From: Tuctoria greenei
Lineage: Eukaryota > Streptophyta > Magnoliopsida > Poales > Poaceae
DNA length: 64,000 nucleotides
Direction of reading: 5' to 3'
Assembly: GCA_036927565.1 (NCBI GenBank)
Contig: JAYESD010000003.1
Coordinates: 191,901,999 to 191,965,998, forward strand
Shown here piece by piece: positions 21,185 to 30,150 of the stretch. The notes beneath the pieces are model-generated. The model worked only from the letters and a program-made list of their open reading frames with translations. It had not been told where the DNA came from and did not search any database. Each line of letters opens with the position of its first letter. Position 1 is the first letter of the stretch. The position numbers and the translations under genes are program-made.

Positions 21185-21621
21185 AGGAGGGTATCCTTTG
21201 CACGCGGCGGTGAGGGGGGGGGGGGGGTCCAGCCGCGGCCGCTTACCGCCAGCAGGCTCTCTCAGCGGGCTCGGTGGCGGCGGGTTGCTCGAGCTCAAAT
21301 TTGCTACAAACTCGAAGAGTAGCCACGACGCGGTTTTGCGGAGAGAGAGAAGAGAGGATGTTGGTACGGTTGTGCGGAAAAGATGATGGTGCAGGTCAAA
21401 ATCTGTAAAGCATTGTAGCAGTGGTCAGGGGACACGTCTAATTTAATTCAAATGACACGCAAGCTCTGCGCGTGTAAGTTGCCTCTGTTACCGGCGCGCA
21501 CGGCCGCTTGGTGCACCTGATCTCATCAGTTTCCTCTGTTTCAACAATAGAGATAACATAGTACTAGTATGTTTGACATTAATTTCCGTGAAAAGATTTC
21601 CCGTTTAACATTTTGAGTCTC
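21185..21621. other. Intergenic sequence with a 14-15-base G run
   Basis: A G homopolymer lies at about 21211-21226, followed by GC-rich sequence and then AT-rich sequence. No gene recognised. Confidence 0.4.
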
Positions 21622-22110
21622 CACGATGTTACACCTTAAATCTTACTACATACTACCTATCTTTTTCTAACATTTTTCTCGTCCTTTCTTTTATTTTCTG
21701 GAGTTCACCACTTTTCTTTCCAGTCGTCGCTACCGGCCTGTTGCGTTTTCCAGTAGTACTCCCTCCATCCCAACTAAAATCTATTTCTATATTTAGTCAA
21801 ACTTACCTTTGACCAATGATTTCTATATATTATATTAATTTCGACAACATATAAATTTTATATTATGGAAATATTTTTCCTGATGAATCTAAAAATACAA
21901 TTCTTATATTATTAAAATTAATCAAAATTACACAAATCATTGGTCAAAGGTAGATTTCACCAAACCCAAAAAAAAGTTCACATGGGATGGAGTACTACTT
22001 TACATACCACTTTACAGGCCCCGCTGTAGGCGATCTCCTGCCTCGTGGCAACTCCAGCGGCTAAAGTAGCGTATAGCTGCACTTTAGAAGCCATAAATCT
22101 AGCGCTCGTC
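21622..22110 (+). repeat. Island repeat R, copy 1 (interrupted by a MITE)
   Basis: TACCTATCTTTTTCTAACAT, CTTTCCAGTCGTCGCTACC and CTTTACAGGCCCCGCT-GGCGATCTCC recur in reverse orientation at 27215-27490 and 28775-29060. The first block recurs again at about 24478-24580. The MITE at 21757-21994 sits inside this copy; the other copies lack it. Confidence 0.7.
21757..21994. mobile_element. Stowaway-like MITE (about 235 bp)
   Basis: Starts TACTCCCTCCATCCCAACTA and ends GTTCACATGGGATGGAGTA, with TA on both sides. Internal arms pair further (TTTGACCAATGATTT against AAATCATTGGTCAAA). It interrupts repeat R copy 1. Confidence 0.82.
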
Positions 22111-22114
22111 TTTT

Positions 22115-22225
22115 GTTTAGCCCAGTTTGCATCAAAGGAAACTCACGGGATAGTTTAAAGGAATGGAATCCTCCGGAAGGAAAAGACATTCATACGTAGT
22201 TTCGTAAGTAGCATTCCAAACGGTG
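22115..22225 (+). repeat. Short dispersed repeat, copy 1 of 2
   Basis: The TTTGCATCAAAGGAAACTCA-GGGATAGTTTAAAG block recurs at about 23327-23365 and continues in both places with TCCTC-GGAAG and ACATTCA. It brackets F-box pseudogene 1. It could be a duplicated flank or a decayed MITE. Confidence 0.65.
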
Positions 22226-22400
22226 CACTTTAGAAGCCGTAACCATCACCGCACGTCTGCGCGCTTCTCATCGTCTTCTCCACCCGTACTAAAGACACAC
22301 CATCCTTCTCTCCACTACACACACCAGCCATCCTCTTCTCCGTGCGTACTCTTCCTCATCGTCTCTGTTTCACGTGTCCTCATTAGTTCCCTTTGAAGCC

Positions 22401-23222
22401 ATGGAGTTCCCCTTGCCGCACGTTATTGCGGTTTTGATCTCGGGGTGGGTCGCCACAACCTCCCCGCGGCCCATGGATGACCTCTCCAGTATGTGCGTCA
22501 CCTGCAAGGCAATGTACGCAGCGTGCCGAGATCACGCCATGGGAAGGCGCTTGGCACTGGAGCGGAAGAGCATCTACAAAAGTAGCTACAACGCCCTCGT
22601 GGAGCGCCAGGCAATCATCGACAACCCTCATGTGTGCTACGTCACCGGGTTCAACCTCCTCTTCAAGGACGGTCGCGCGCAGCCGGACACCCAGTTCCTT
22701 GCCCGGGCGGCCACGAACGGCCACATTATGGTGGCCTACGTCCTTGCCATGCTACGCTACGACATCGACCGTGGGGCCCGCAATGCCCTCAAGTATATCT
22801 GGCAGGTCGAAGGTGAGGCCCACGTCGGCGACAACGCGGCCGGGTCTGTTGCGATGAAGTGGACCAACACGAAGTGATACCGGTGTCGGCATGAAGCCAT
22901 GGAGAGTGTCTATGGTGTCGCCTGGACGTTCCTGCGCAGGCCTCCTCCGGGACCGCCACTGGTGGCGGTGCCCAACATTGACTATGATGCTTGGCGCTGC
23001 CCAACAGGGGGGAACCAGGGGACTGCCCGCTACAGCACGCAAGGGTGGGAGGAGTGGAGCGTCTTCTGTACTGAGAACTGTAGGATTAAGCACGAGCATG
23101 ACCAGTTCTGCCGTGAGGCGTTTACTCTATGGGTTATATTCCCTCCATTCCATTTCGGATATGATGCACCCCTAGTTCACCTAATGCCAATTAAAAGAGA
23201 ACAAATGGAGTATATAAAATAG
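22401..23222 (+). pseudogene. F-box family pseudogene 1 (single in-frame TGA, 3' end altered by a MITE)
   Basis: Starting at ATG 22401, the protein has an F-box-like N-terminus (LPHVIAVLISGWVA, then DDLSSMCVTCKAMYAACRDH). A Sel1-like middle follows (DTQFLARAATNGHIMVAYVL), then a Cys/His-rich C-terminus (RCRHEAM ... FCTENCRIKHEHDQFCREAF). This arrangement is common in a large grass F-box family. One TGA at 22875-22877 replaces the Cys codon seen in copy 2 (NECRRC). The frame is otherwise open to 23222. After LWVIF the last codons come from the MITE at 23137-23212. Confidence 0.8.
23137..23212. mobile_element. Small Stowaway-like MITE in the end of F-box pseudogene 1
   Basis: TATTCCCTCCATTCCATTT on the left and AACAAATGGAGTATA on the right, with TA on both sides. 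In F-box copy 2 the corresponding sequence is uninterrupted (GGGCTATATACTTATAAGG at about 28568-28586), which supports an insertion here. Confidence 0.6.
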
Positions 23223-23314
23223 ACTTGTATAAGGCATGTTGATGTGTTTCCCCTATGCGCGCTTGTCTCTGTTGAATGTTGCACTTGTTGTGTTTCCCGT
23301 ATGCGTGCTCGTCT

Positions 23315-23445
23315 TTTGTTTAGTCCCGTTTGCATCAAAGGAAACTCACAGGATAGTTTAAAGAAATGGATTCCTCTGGAAGTGAAATACATTCAATCAG
23401 AGTTTGGGACAAAGGAAATCAGTGTTCCCTTCCGGAGGAAATACA
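23315..23445 (+). repeat. Short dispersed repeat, copy 2 of 2
   Basis: Second copy of the 22115-22225 block. A further GGAGGAAATACATTCA motif at 23436 repeats its end. Confidence 0.6.
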
Positions 23446-23506
23446 TTCACATGTGGGGATTTGCTCGGATCAGAGCATCTCTCTCCAGTTTATTTCTTAA
23501 CTTGTA

Positions 23507-23776
23507 CTACATGCCAATCCCATGGGGATGTGCACCGTAAGTAACTAAGTGCATTCTTGCCTGATCTTGGATGTACACTGCTATCCGGTCCATAAATTCA
23601 TTATGCTGGGCAGGAGTTAGTACCTCATTTGTGACCGCAACCGCATATTCCTCATTTTTCTTCAGGATTTCGCCAGATATGTGGCACACGCTTTTGGTCC
23701 TTCTCAGCGGACCACCATCTTCTGGAATCATCAATTGTGGACAAATCCGATAGGGGTCGATGGAGAAGTTTTCCAT
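23507..23776 (-). CDS. Unidentified 89-codon ORF, possibly a transposon or gene remnant
   Basis: The minus-strand protein starts MENFSIDPYRICPQLMIPED and includes TKSVCHISGEILKKNEEYAV and ending HLVTYGAHPHGIGM. The composition is balanced and protein-like, and codon choice is not low-complexity, but I recognise no domain. It lies next to the 23880-24180 inverted repeat. Whether it is expressed or just a surviving exon is unknown. Confidence 0.35.
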   Translation of the reverse strand: MENFSIDPYRICPQLMIPEDGGPLRRTKSVCHISGEILKKNEEYAVAVTNEVLTPAQHNEFMDRIAVYIQDQARMHLVTYGAHPHGIGM

Positions 23777-23884
23777 TAATGAGCGAAGAGCCGCAGAGAA
23801 ACAAATCTGCCTGAGAGGAACAAAGAGTGTACTACTAGTATTTGGAGGTTGCGGTTTCTTGGGAGTCTCCGGAGTATTATATTA

Positions 23885-24180
23885 TAAAGTGACACGAAAT
23901 GGATACGGGATGCACCTGGGGGAAAGTGCATACAGTTCTCAGATGGTGCCACCTGTTTCTTGCAGTTTGATCTACCGTCGATGATCCTTAATAGCAGGAA
24001 CTGAGGGACCGAGCCCTCGCGCGCTTCTGAGCTCAAACGGAAGCTAAAATATCTCAACTGCCACGATCAGGGAACGATGATTGAAGACACGAAGGAAGTA
24101 CGTGGCACCATCTGGGAACGGTATGCACTTGCTCTCTGGTGCATACCATATCCAGAAAAATTTTCTCCCACAACATGAGT
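23885..24180. repeat. Imperfect inverted repeat with arms of about 70-80 bp
   Basis: The left arm (about 23891-23955: CACGAAATGGATACGGGATG, CAGATGGTGCCACCTG) pairs with the right arm (about 24088-24160: CGTGGCACCATCTGGGAACG, TGCATACCATATCC). The spacer is about 130 bp. It may be a foldback element or the result of an inverted duplication; no family was recognised. Confidence 0.65.
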
Positions 24181-24469
24181 AGTGGTAGCTAGAGGTGACA
24201 CCGTATGGAACCACCGTGTATAGGTGTAGATGGTAATGATGACACCACGTATTGGGGCATAGGGCCAGTGGTAAAACTTTTGGCCTGTTCCAGTCCTTGC
24301 AATAATAACATCGCGACTATTTAGATTTTGGCAGGAAAACAACATGACAAAATGTGAAAAGAAAAAACATCAAAAAAGAAGAACTGAAACACAGCATCAT
24401 GACTAGATTAATCTGCGTCAATCAATTTCTTGTTTTACAGTTTCGTTCTCCAGGCTCTTTCACCTTAAA

Positions 24470-24600
24470 TCTCGTACGTAGTACCTATTTTTTTCTAACA
24501 TTTTTCTCTTCCTTTCTTTTCTTTTCTGGAGTTCATTGTCTCCACTTTTCTTTTATTTTCTTTTCTGGAGTTCATTGTCTCCACTCTAGAGGCCCCCCGT
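24470..24600 (+). repeat. Island repeat R, partial copy 2, with tandem CTTTTCTGGAGTTCATTGTC
   Basis: Same TACCTATTTTTTTCTAACAT start as copy 1. The TTTTCTTTTCTGGAGTTCATTGTCTCCAC block is present twice in tandem, at about 24516-24550 and 24551-24588. Confidence 0.65.
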
Positions 24601-26639
24601 GTGGAGGGTCACAAAATTCGATTCACGCACGAAGTGGGTTAAAGGGGAAAATTTGGCATCGTTAAAGGAGATGTTTTTGGATAAAAGGAGAAATTTTAAT
24701 TTGACACGCAAAGGGCCCAGTAAAACAATTTATGCTTATAAAAAACCATGGTTTGCATCCCTCTCAGTTATCGCAACGGCTCGACGTGTCCCATTGGCTT
24801 TACTGGCAGTTTTTTAATTTGACACGGAAAGGGCCCAGGGCTTATATAAAAAATATCCGCCCCGTAGATGCCTCGTCCACATTCCGTTCGACAGTGACCA
24901 GGCGAGCGGACGCCGTCGAACGGAGCGGGGTCAAGTCTTGTACAACATCCTTTTTCAATTGGATGTGTAACTACAATAGCGTGTGTTACCTTATATTCTC
25001 GTTGCAACGAGCTCAATTTTCCATGGTGGGACAAATTGTCCACACCTTGTCAAAATCGCTACACATATTCAAAGGCTAGCGTTAACGTAGGCCAACACAG
25101 TCAAACAATGACATTAGACCAACGCAGTCAACAATGACTGTTACATGTGTGTGTGCTTATCCTTTCTACAGTCTGGTGGTGAACCACCTGCGTCATCGGA
25201 AGCCTAGATGGAGTTGGAGCACACGAATCGGAGTATACCTGCCTGGACTAGGATTGCCTGACGTAGCGACATTTTACTGCATGCGTGCAGTAAAGACTGC
25301 ATCCACCATTTGTTTTGATCCGACTGCTGTACTTCCCAGCTATCCAACTAAGGGGTCCATTCAAATCGTTTCTTAAACTCTTGCCTACTTGCTTCAACAT
25401 GAGAAAGAGTTTACATGCATACAATGATCCATACTTCAAACATCTAAATAAAATAAACTTCTATAACAAATTAATCGGATTAAAAACACATTAACTATCT
25501 AGGACATTAGGGAGGGTTCCAATGCTTTTAATTTGTAAACTTGACAAGAACTCAAGAGTTTTTTTTAATTGCCTCTTGTTTGCATCAGCATGAAGTACAC
25601 TCTTTTTTCTTTTTTGTCTAGAGCATGAAGTGTCGTATAGATCGACTGTAATAATTAATGAGAAAATACCATATTTAAAAAGACTCCTGAAAATAGGATG
25701 CAATAAAGTTCACTACGTCAGGCGATCCTGGTCTGCCTGCATGGGTCTTCCCAACAACCACCGGGGATGCACGACAGGGGTTAAGGTGCACCAGAACACC
25801 GGCCCGGACTGTCCATGTACCCGGCCAACCGCGTAGCTTCGTTTTATATTTTATTCCCTAGGCTTAAAAGTTTGCTCTTCCTCTCTGTTTGTTGTGTTTG
25901 CTCTTGCCTAGGTTTAAAAGTTTTATATTGTACAATATTTTTATATATGTAATATGACATAGGATATATCACTTGATGGTTTTGCAAAAAAAAATAAATG
26001 GAGGAGAAATATGTATATCCCATGCAACTACATAAATCCACCCCAATTTATTAGCTAGTTATTTTTTAAGATGATAAAAAAATTATTATCTTTTTCTAAG
26101 TGAGGTGCCCGCGGTAGATGATGTACATGGCATAATAGCGCTTATGTGGCATGCCAATGTGGATGTCCAACTTAGACTAAGGATGAAAGTGAAACGGTTA
26201 TTTGAAGTTGATGGACTAAATAATTGACCCGTTTGAAAGTTCAAGGACCAAACTGAGTTTGGATTGAAAGTTTGCGGATGAAGTTGAGTATTGTCCCAAT
26301 TCTAAATGAGCCAAGCTTGAGCTTGCTACCTTGATGAGCTCAAGATCGAAAAGTTCGAGTAAGCTCATTTATTGTTGTCATCTATGATATGTACGTATGA
26401 TTAACTAAACTATATAATTCTATCAAAAATGTTTTATGGGACACAATTTTTATATATCATAGAAACCAATAACGTGCAACATCGTCCACCTTCCTACTCC
26501 ATTAATTAGTTGTGTACCTAAATTATTTAGTAGATTCTATTGTATATACATGAATTCTTGGCTCGACACGAGGTCAACTCAGTGTTTTATCAAACTCGCT
26601 CGAGTTCGACTTATTGACAGCCCAATATGCAATTAAAGT
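24601..26639. other. Long intergenic stretch without a recognised gene
   Basis: TTTAATTTGACACG-AAAGGGCCCAG occurs twice (about 24697 and 24813), and the second copy extends to a TTATATAAAA box at 24841. The segment 24757-24845 resembles 18043-18125, so it may be an old promoter region. A TACTGCATGCGTGCAGTA palindrome lies near 25276. From 25400 on it is AT-rich with no coding signal. Confidence 0.5.
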
Positions 26640-26834
26640 TTTGGTGCAATCGTGTAATTAAAGATTTTCATCCTCCATTGGATCTACATATTATGGTTAT
26701 TACATCTTTTCATTTAACCCCTTCCACCACCACCACCCCTCCACCTGGTGGAGGGGGTTAAATAAAAAGATTCGACAACCGTAATATAGATCGATCCAAC
26801 GGTTGAAGATGGTTGATTGCACGATTGCACCAAA
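26640..26834. mobile_element. Foldback MITE with long terminal inverted repeats (195 bp)
   Basis: Ends are TTTGGTGCAATCGT and ACGATTGCACCAAA, a perfect 14-bp inverted repeat. The arms keep pairing, imperfectly, through TTTAACCCC...GGGGTTAAATAAAAAGATT to a CCACC-rich loop. I do not see a clear target duplication, and the superfamily is not assigned. Confidence 0.8.
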
Positions 26835-26899
26835 CATCTGATTATATTCTAGTTGAACCCAACTTTAAAACAGGAAATTTTTGACACAGATTAATCCAG

Positions 26900-27490
26900 T
26901 CGTGATGTTTTCTCTTCTTGTTTTTGTGATGTTTTATTTTTTCTTGTTTCATGATGTTTTTTTTCATGTTTTGTACTTCCTCCTTCCCATATTACTTGTC
27001 GTTAATAATTAGGAAAAGTTTTCTATTTCAAATATGAACTAAAAAACTTGTTCTAATGACAAGTAATATAGGAAGGAGGGAGTAATGTTTTATGATAATG
27101 GGCTCAACGGTGTTCGTCTGTTCCATATGTTATTTTGTATTCTATCTGTTGTTTAGTGAACTATCTGTTCTATCTGTATTCTCTGTGAATGAATGAACCT
27201 CCACACCGTCGGTGGCCTATAATGTGGCTTGTACGATAGTTTAGCCGCTGGAGGTACCAGGAGATCGCCCGTAGCGGGGCTTACAAAGCGGTCTGCAAAG
27301 TAGTATATAGTACTAACAAAAAAGCGCAATAGGTAGTGACGACTGGAAAGAAAAGTGGAGACAATGAACAGAGACAAAAGAACAGAAAGGACAAGAAAAA
27401 TGTTAGAAAAAGATAGGTAGAACTCCAACGTACCACTGGCCCTATGCCCCTATACACGGTGTAATCATTACCACTACTGTCATCTCTATT
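26900..27490. repeat. Duplicated flank (repeat R, minus orientation) with MITE insertion
   Basis: Resembles 28593-29060 along its whole length: a TTGTTTCATGATGTT block, a GTTTAGTGAACTATCTGTTC block, a GGAGATCGCCC-TAGCGGGGC block, and GATAGGTAGAACTCCAA-GTACCACTGGCCC. It differs by the MITE at 26974-27084. It looks like the downstream flank of another F-box unit whose gene body is gone. Confidence 0.75.
26974..27084. mobile_element. Stowaway-type MITE (111 bp with TA target)
   Basis: TACTTCCTCCTTCCCATATT on the left and AATATAGGAAGGAGGGAGTA on the right, with longer arms (ATTACTTGTCGTTA against TGACAAGTAAT). The homologous position in the second flank (about 28630) is empty. Confidence 0.88.
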
Positions 27491-27851
27491 GATGACATGA
27501 TATTATTCTTGTGCTGATGTTGAAAATAGAGCGGTTCCATTACTTCGTGCATCCCATCAGTGCATGCGAGAGGCGTGGGTCCCATAGGCTCTGGGTTCAC
27601 ATGTCAGCGACCCTTAATGCACCTGCAATACTACACAGGATGTGGAATCCGCCACCACCAGAAGTCAAACCATCACTGCGCGCGACCCCCATCAGTACCC
27701 GCAGAGAAGACGATGGCGTCTATCTTTATATAATGTCTTCATCGTTTTCTCCGTGCGTACTCTATAGACACACCATCGTCTTCCCCGCACGTACTCTAGC
27801 CTCCTCTTTAACTCCGTCGCGCGCACCCTCATTGGTTCCCTTCGCAGCACG

Positions 27852-28592
27852 GTGATGCCGAATCCTATGGAGTTGCCGTTCACGCACGATATTGCAGTCG
27901 AGATCGCGGGACGCATCGCTGAAAGCTACCTGAGACCCTTGGACGACCTCTCCAGTCCGCGTACCACCTGTAAGGCCATGCATGCGGCGTGCCAGGATGG
28001 TGCTGTGGGCAGGTGCGTGGCGTTGGAGCGGGTGACCCAGAGGATGTGGTGTGACTCAGGGCGGTAAGAAGCCCTCGTGGAGAACCTGGCCATCGTCGGC
28101 CACCCTCACGCGTGCTATGTCACCGGGCTCAAGCTTGCCTTCGTGGTCGATCGCGCGCAGCAGAGCGCCCAGTTTCTCGCCCAAGCAGCCAGGGACGGCC
28201 TACGTCCTTAGCCTCCTCCGCTACAACACTGACTGCGGGGCCCGCGACGCTATCAAGTACATCTAGCAGGTTGAAGGCGAGGTCGACGTTGGTGAGAAAG
28301 CGGTCGGGTCCTTCACCATCATGAGGACCAACAATGAGTGCAGGCGGTGTCGGATTCAATTCCTGGATGAAATCCGTAAGCTGACATGGGCGCATCCGCG
28401 CTCGCCTCTAAGACCGCCGATGGTGTCACTACCCAACAATGAGGTTGATCCGTGTACGCCTGCCGGCTCCGGAAGCAAGGGTGGAGCGGCTGCAGGGTCT
28501 ACTGTAGTGAAGACTGTAGGATTAGACATGAGCATTTCGCATTCTGCCGTGAGGTGTTATCCAGTATGGGCTATATACTTATAAGGTTGTGA
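27852..28592 (+). pseudogene. F-box family pseudogene 2
   Basis: Homologous to 22401-23222: LPFTHDIAVEIAGRIAESYL, then DDLSSPRTTCKAMHAACQDG, HPHACYVTGLKLAF, SLLRYNTDCGARDAIKYI, NECRRC, and an end near CCGTGAGGTGTTATCC. It is broken by TAA at 28065-28067 (a Tyr position), by a deletion of about 10-13 bp near 28200 that removes the HIMVA block, and by TAG at 28264-28266 (a Trp position in copy 1). A further shift precedes the C-terminus. It is more decayed than copy 1. Confidence 0.78.
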
Positions 28593-29060
28593 TGTTGTTT
28601 TTCTTGTTTCATGATGTCGTTTTTCTTATTTTGTAGTAATGTTTTATGTTAATGAACTCAATGTTGTTCATGTGTTCCAACTGTTATTTTTTTTCTATCT
28701 GTTTGTTTAGTGAACTATCTGTTCTATCTATATTCTATATTAATGAACGACCCTCCATACCGCTGATAGCCTCTAAAGTGGCCGGTACGATACTTTAGCT
28801 GCTGCAGGTGCTAGAGGAGATCGCCCATAGCGGGGCCTGCAAAGCGGTCTGTAAAGTAGTATACAATACTAGTACATAGTAATAGGAATATGCAACAGGT
28901 AGCGACGACTGGAAAGAAAATTGTAGATAATGAACAGAGAGAAAAGAAAAGAAAGGACGATAAAAATGTTAGAAAAAGATAGGTAGAACTCCAATGTACC
29001 ACTGGCCCAATGCCCCTATACGCGGTGTCATCATTAACACTACTCCTATACACGGCCAGA
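28593..29060. repeat. Duplicated flank downstream of F-box pseudogene 2
   Basis: Second copy of the 26900-27490 segment, without the MITE. It ends with a partly repeated CCTATAC-CGG phrase near 29010-29055. Confidence 0.75.
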
Positions 29061-29588
29061 AGTTATTACCACTACTTGAAGGAAAGTTATGCAGACTAGA
29101 TGTGCCGATTAGTTTATTCTGTCTTTATTGGGAATTATATAACATCTAGTTCTGTCGATTAGTTTGTTGCCTGTAATGGTACGTTGAACACTACTGTTTG
29201 GTTTCGTTGATGTTTATATCTATTGTAGTATTTAATCCTTGTTTCTATCACTGTGTTGCTGCGGTTCAAGAGATTTTATGCATATGCTTTATTTTGATCG
29301 GAATACCACCCTCATTGCTACATTAACTTATTTAGATAAAAATTGCCAGAGCCAGATGCACGCTCGTAGATGGGCTCACGCGTTATAGGGACGAACACCA
29401 AGCGTCCCAGCGCTGTTTCGTCCCATGAATACAGTGTGACTTAGCGCAGTTTCAGCCTACGAATAACAAGCAGCCCAGCACAATGTTGAGCCTACTCTGA
29501 TAGCTTCACGTATGCTTTGTCCTGGCTGCCTGCCCGAGGGACCCTTCGATCCCTAACGAACCCTCTCCCGATTGTACGAAACATGCTT
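29061..29588. other. Region where the left end of the CACTA element is expected; no terminus found
   Basis: AT-rich to about 29340, then a mixed-composition stretch. No CACTACAAGG-type terminus and no sequence matching the Athila-like element can be seen, although both would be expected to the left of the transposase. Confidence 0.5.
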
Positions 29589-29760
29589 GGAGGAGCATCC
29601 GCCGACCGCCGGCTACCACGCTCTTGGAGGAGCATCCGCCGGCCGCCACACTCTTGGAGGAGCATCCGCCGGACGCCACACTCTTAGAAGAGCATCCATC
29701 GGCCACTGGCGTGGAGGAGCATCCACCGACCGCCGCACGTGGAGGAGCAACAACGCTTGT
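29589..29760. repeat. About 30-bp GC-rich tandem repeat, five to six copies
   Basis: Unit close to GGAGGAGCATCCGCCGGCCGCCACACTCTT; observed units are about 37, 30, 30, 27 and 28 bp plus a partial. It is open in several frames and would encode EEHPP repeats, but no gene is evident. It ends exactly at the LINE target duplication. Confidence 0.8.
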
Positions 29761-30094
29761 AGGTACAATTGCTCACAGTCCAAGGGTCTCATATCCTTCA
29801 TCATTTTCACTTGTTGGGAGATATGGAAGGAGAGGAACTCCAAACTTTTGAGCAAACTAAGAAAACGGCAAGGAGAATCCAGAAAGAAATTTTTGGTGAG
29901 GCAAAGTCCTGGATGCTTGCGGGGGCCAAATATCTGGGCACCATTTTGCCACCATCATTGTAGAGGGGTCCATTTGTTTTCTTTTGCATTTGCCTGCACC
30001 TCTGGTGTTGGCTATGTTGTTAACTCTGTTTTCTTCTTATATATAATATGAGCACCAGGTCACCGTTCTTTCGAAAAAGGTACAATTGCTCACA
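29761..30094 (+). mobile_element. 5'-truncated LINE insertion with 17-bp target site duplication
   Basis: AGGTACAATTGCTCACA is present at 29761-29777 and again at 30078-30094. Between them is the 3' end of a LINE: the C-terminal reverse transcriptase text FTCWEIWKERN, then, after a one-base shift near 29850, EQTKKTARRIQKEIFGEAKS and WMLAGAKYLGTILPPSL with TAG at 29961. A 3' UTR follows, ending TCGAAAAA. The CWEIWKERN block is typical of plant L1-like elements. Only about 300 bp was inserted. Confidence 0.9.
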
Positions 30095-30150
30095 TAATGT
30101 TATTGTAGTTCTATCCTCTTACGGATACGCTGATTGAATTGTAGGAAGCG

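Noticed and set aside
29040..29210. CACTACT motifs near 29070 and 29190 as the left CACTA terminus
   Set aside because: Beyond the first six or seven bases they do not match CACTACAAGGATTCCGCC, and the first lies in repeat R, present elsewhere without a CACTA element.
29572..30051. A 159-codon open frame starting in the minisatellite
   Set aside because: It joins tandem-repeat sequence to a LINE fragment across the target duplication; it is a chance frame.
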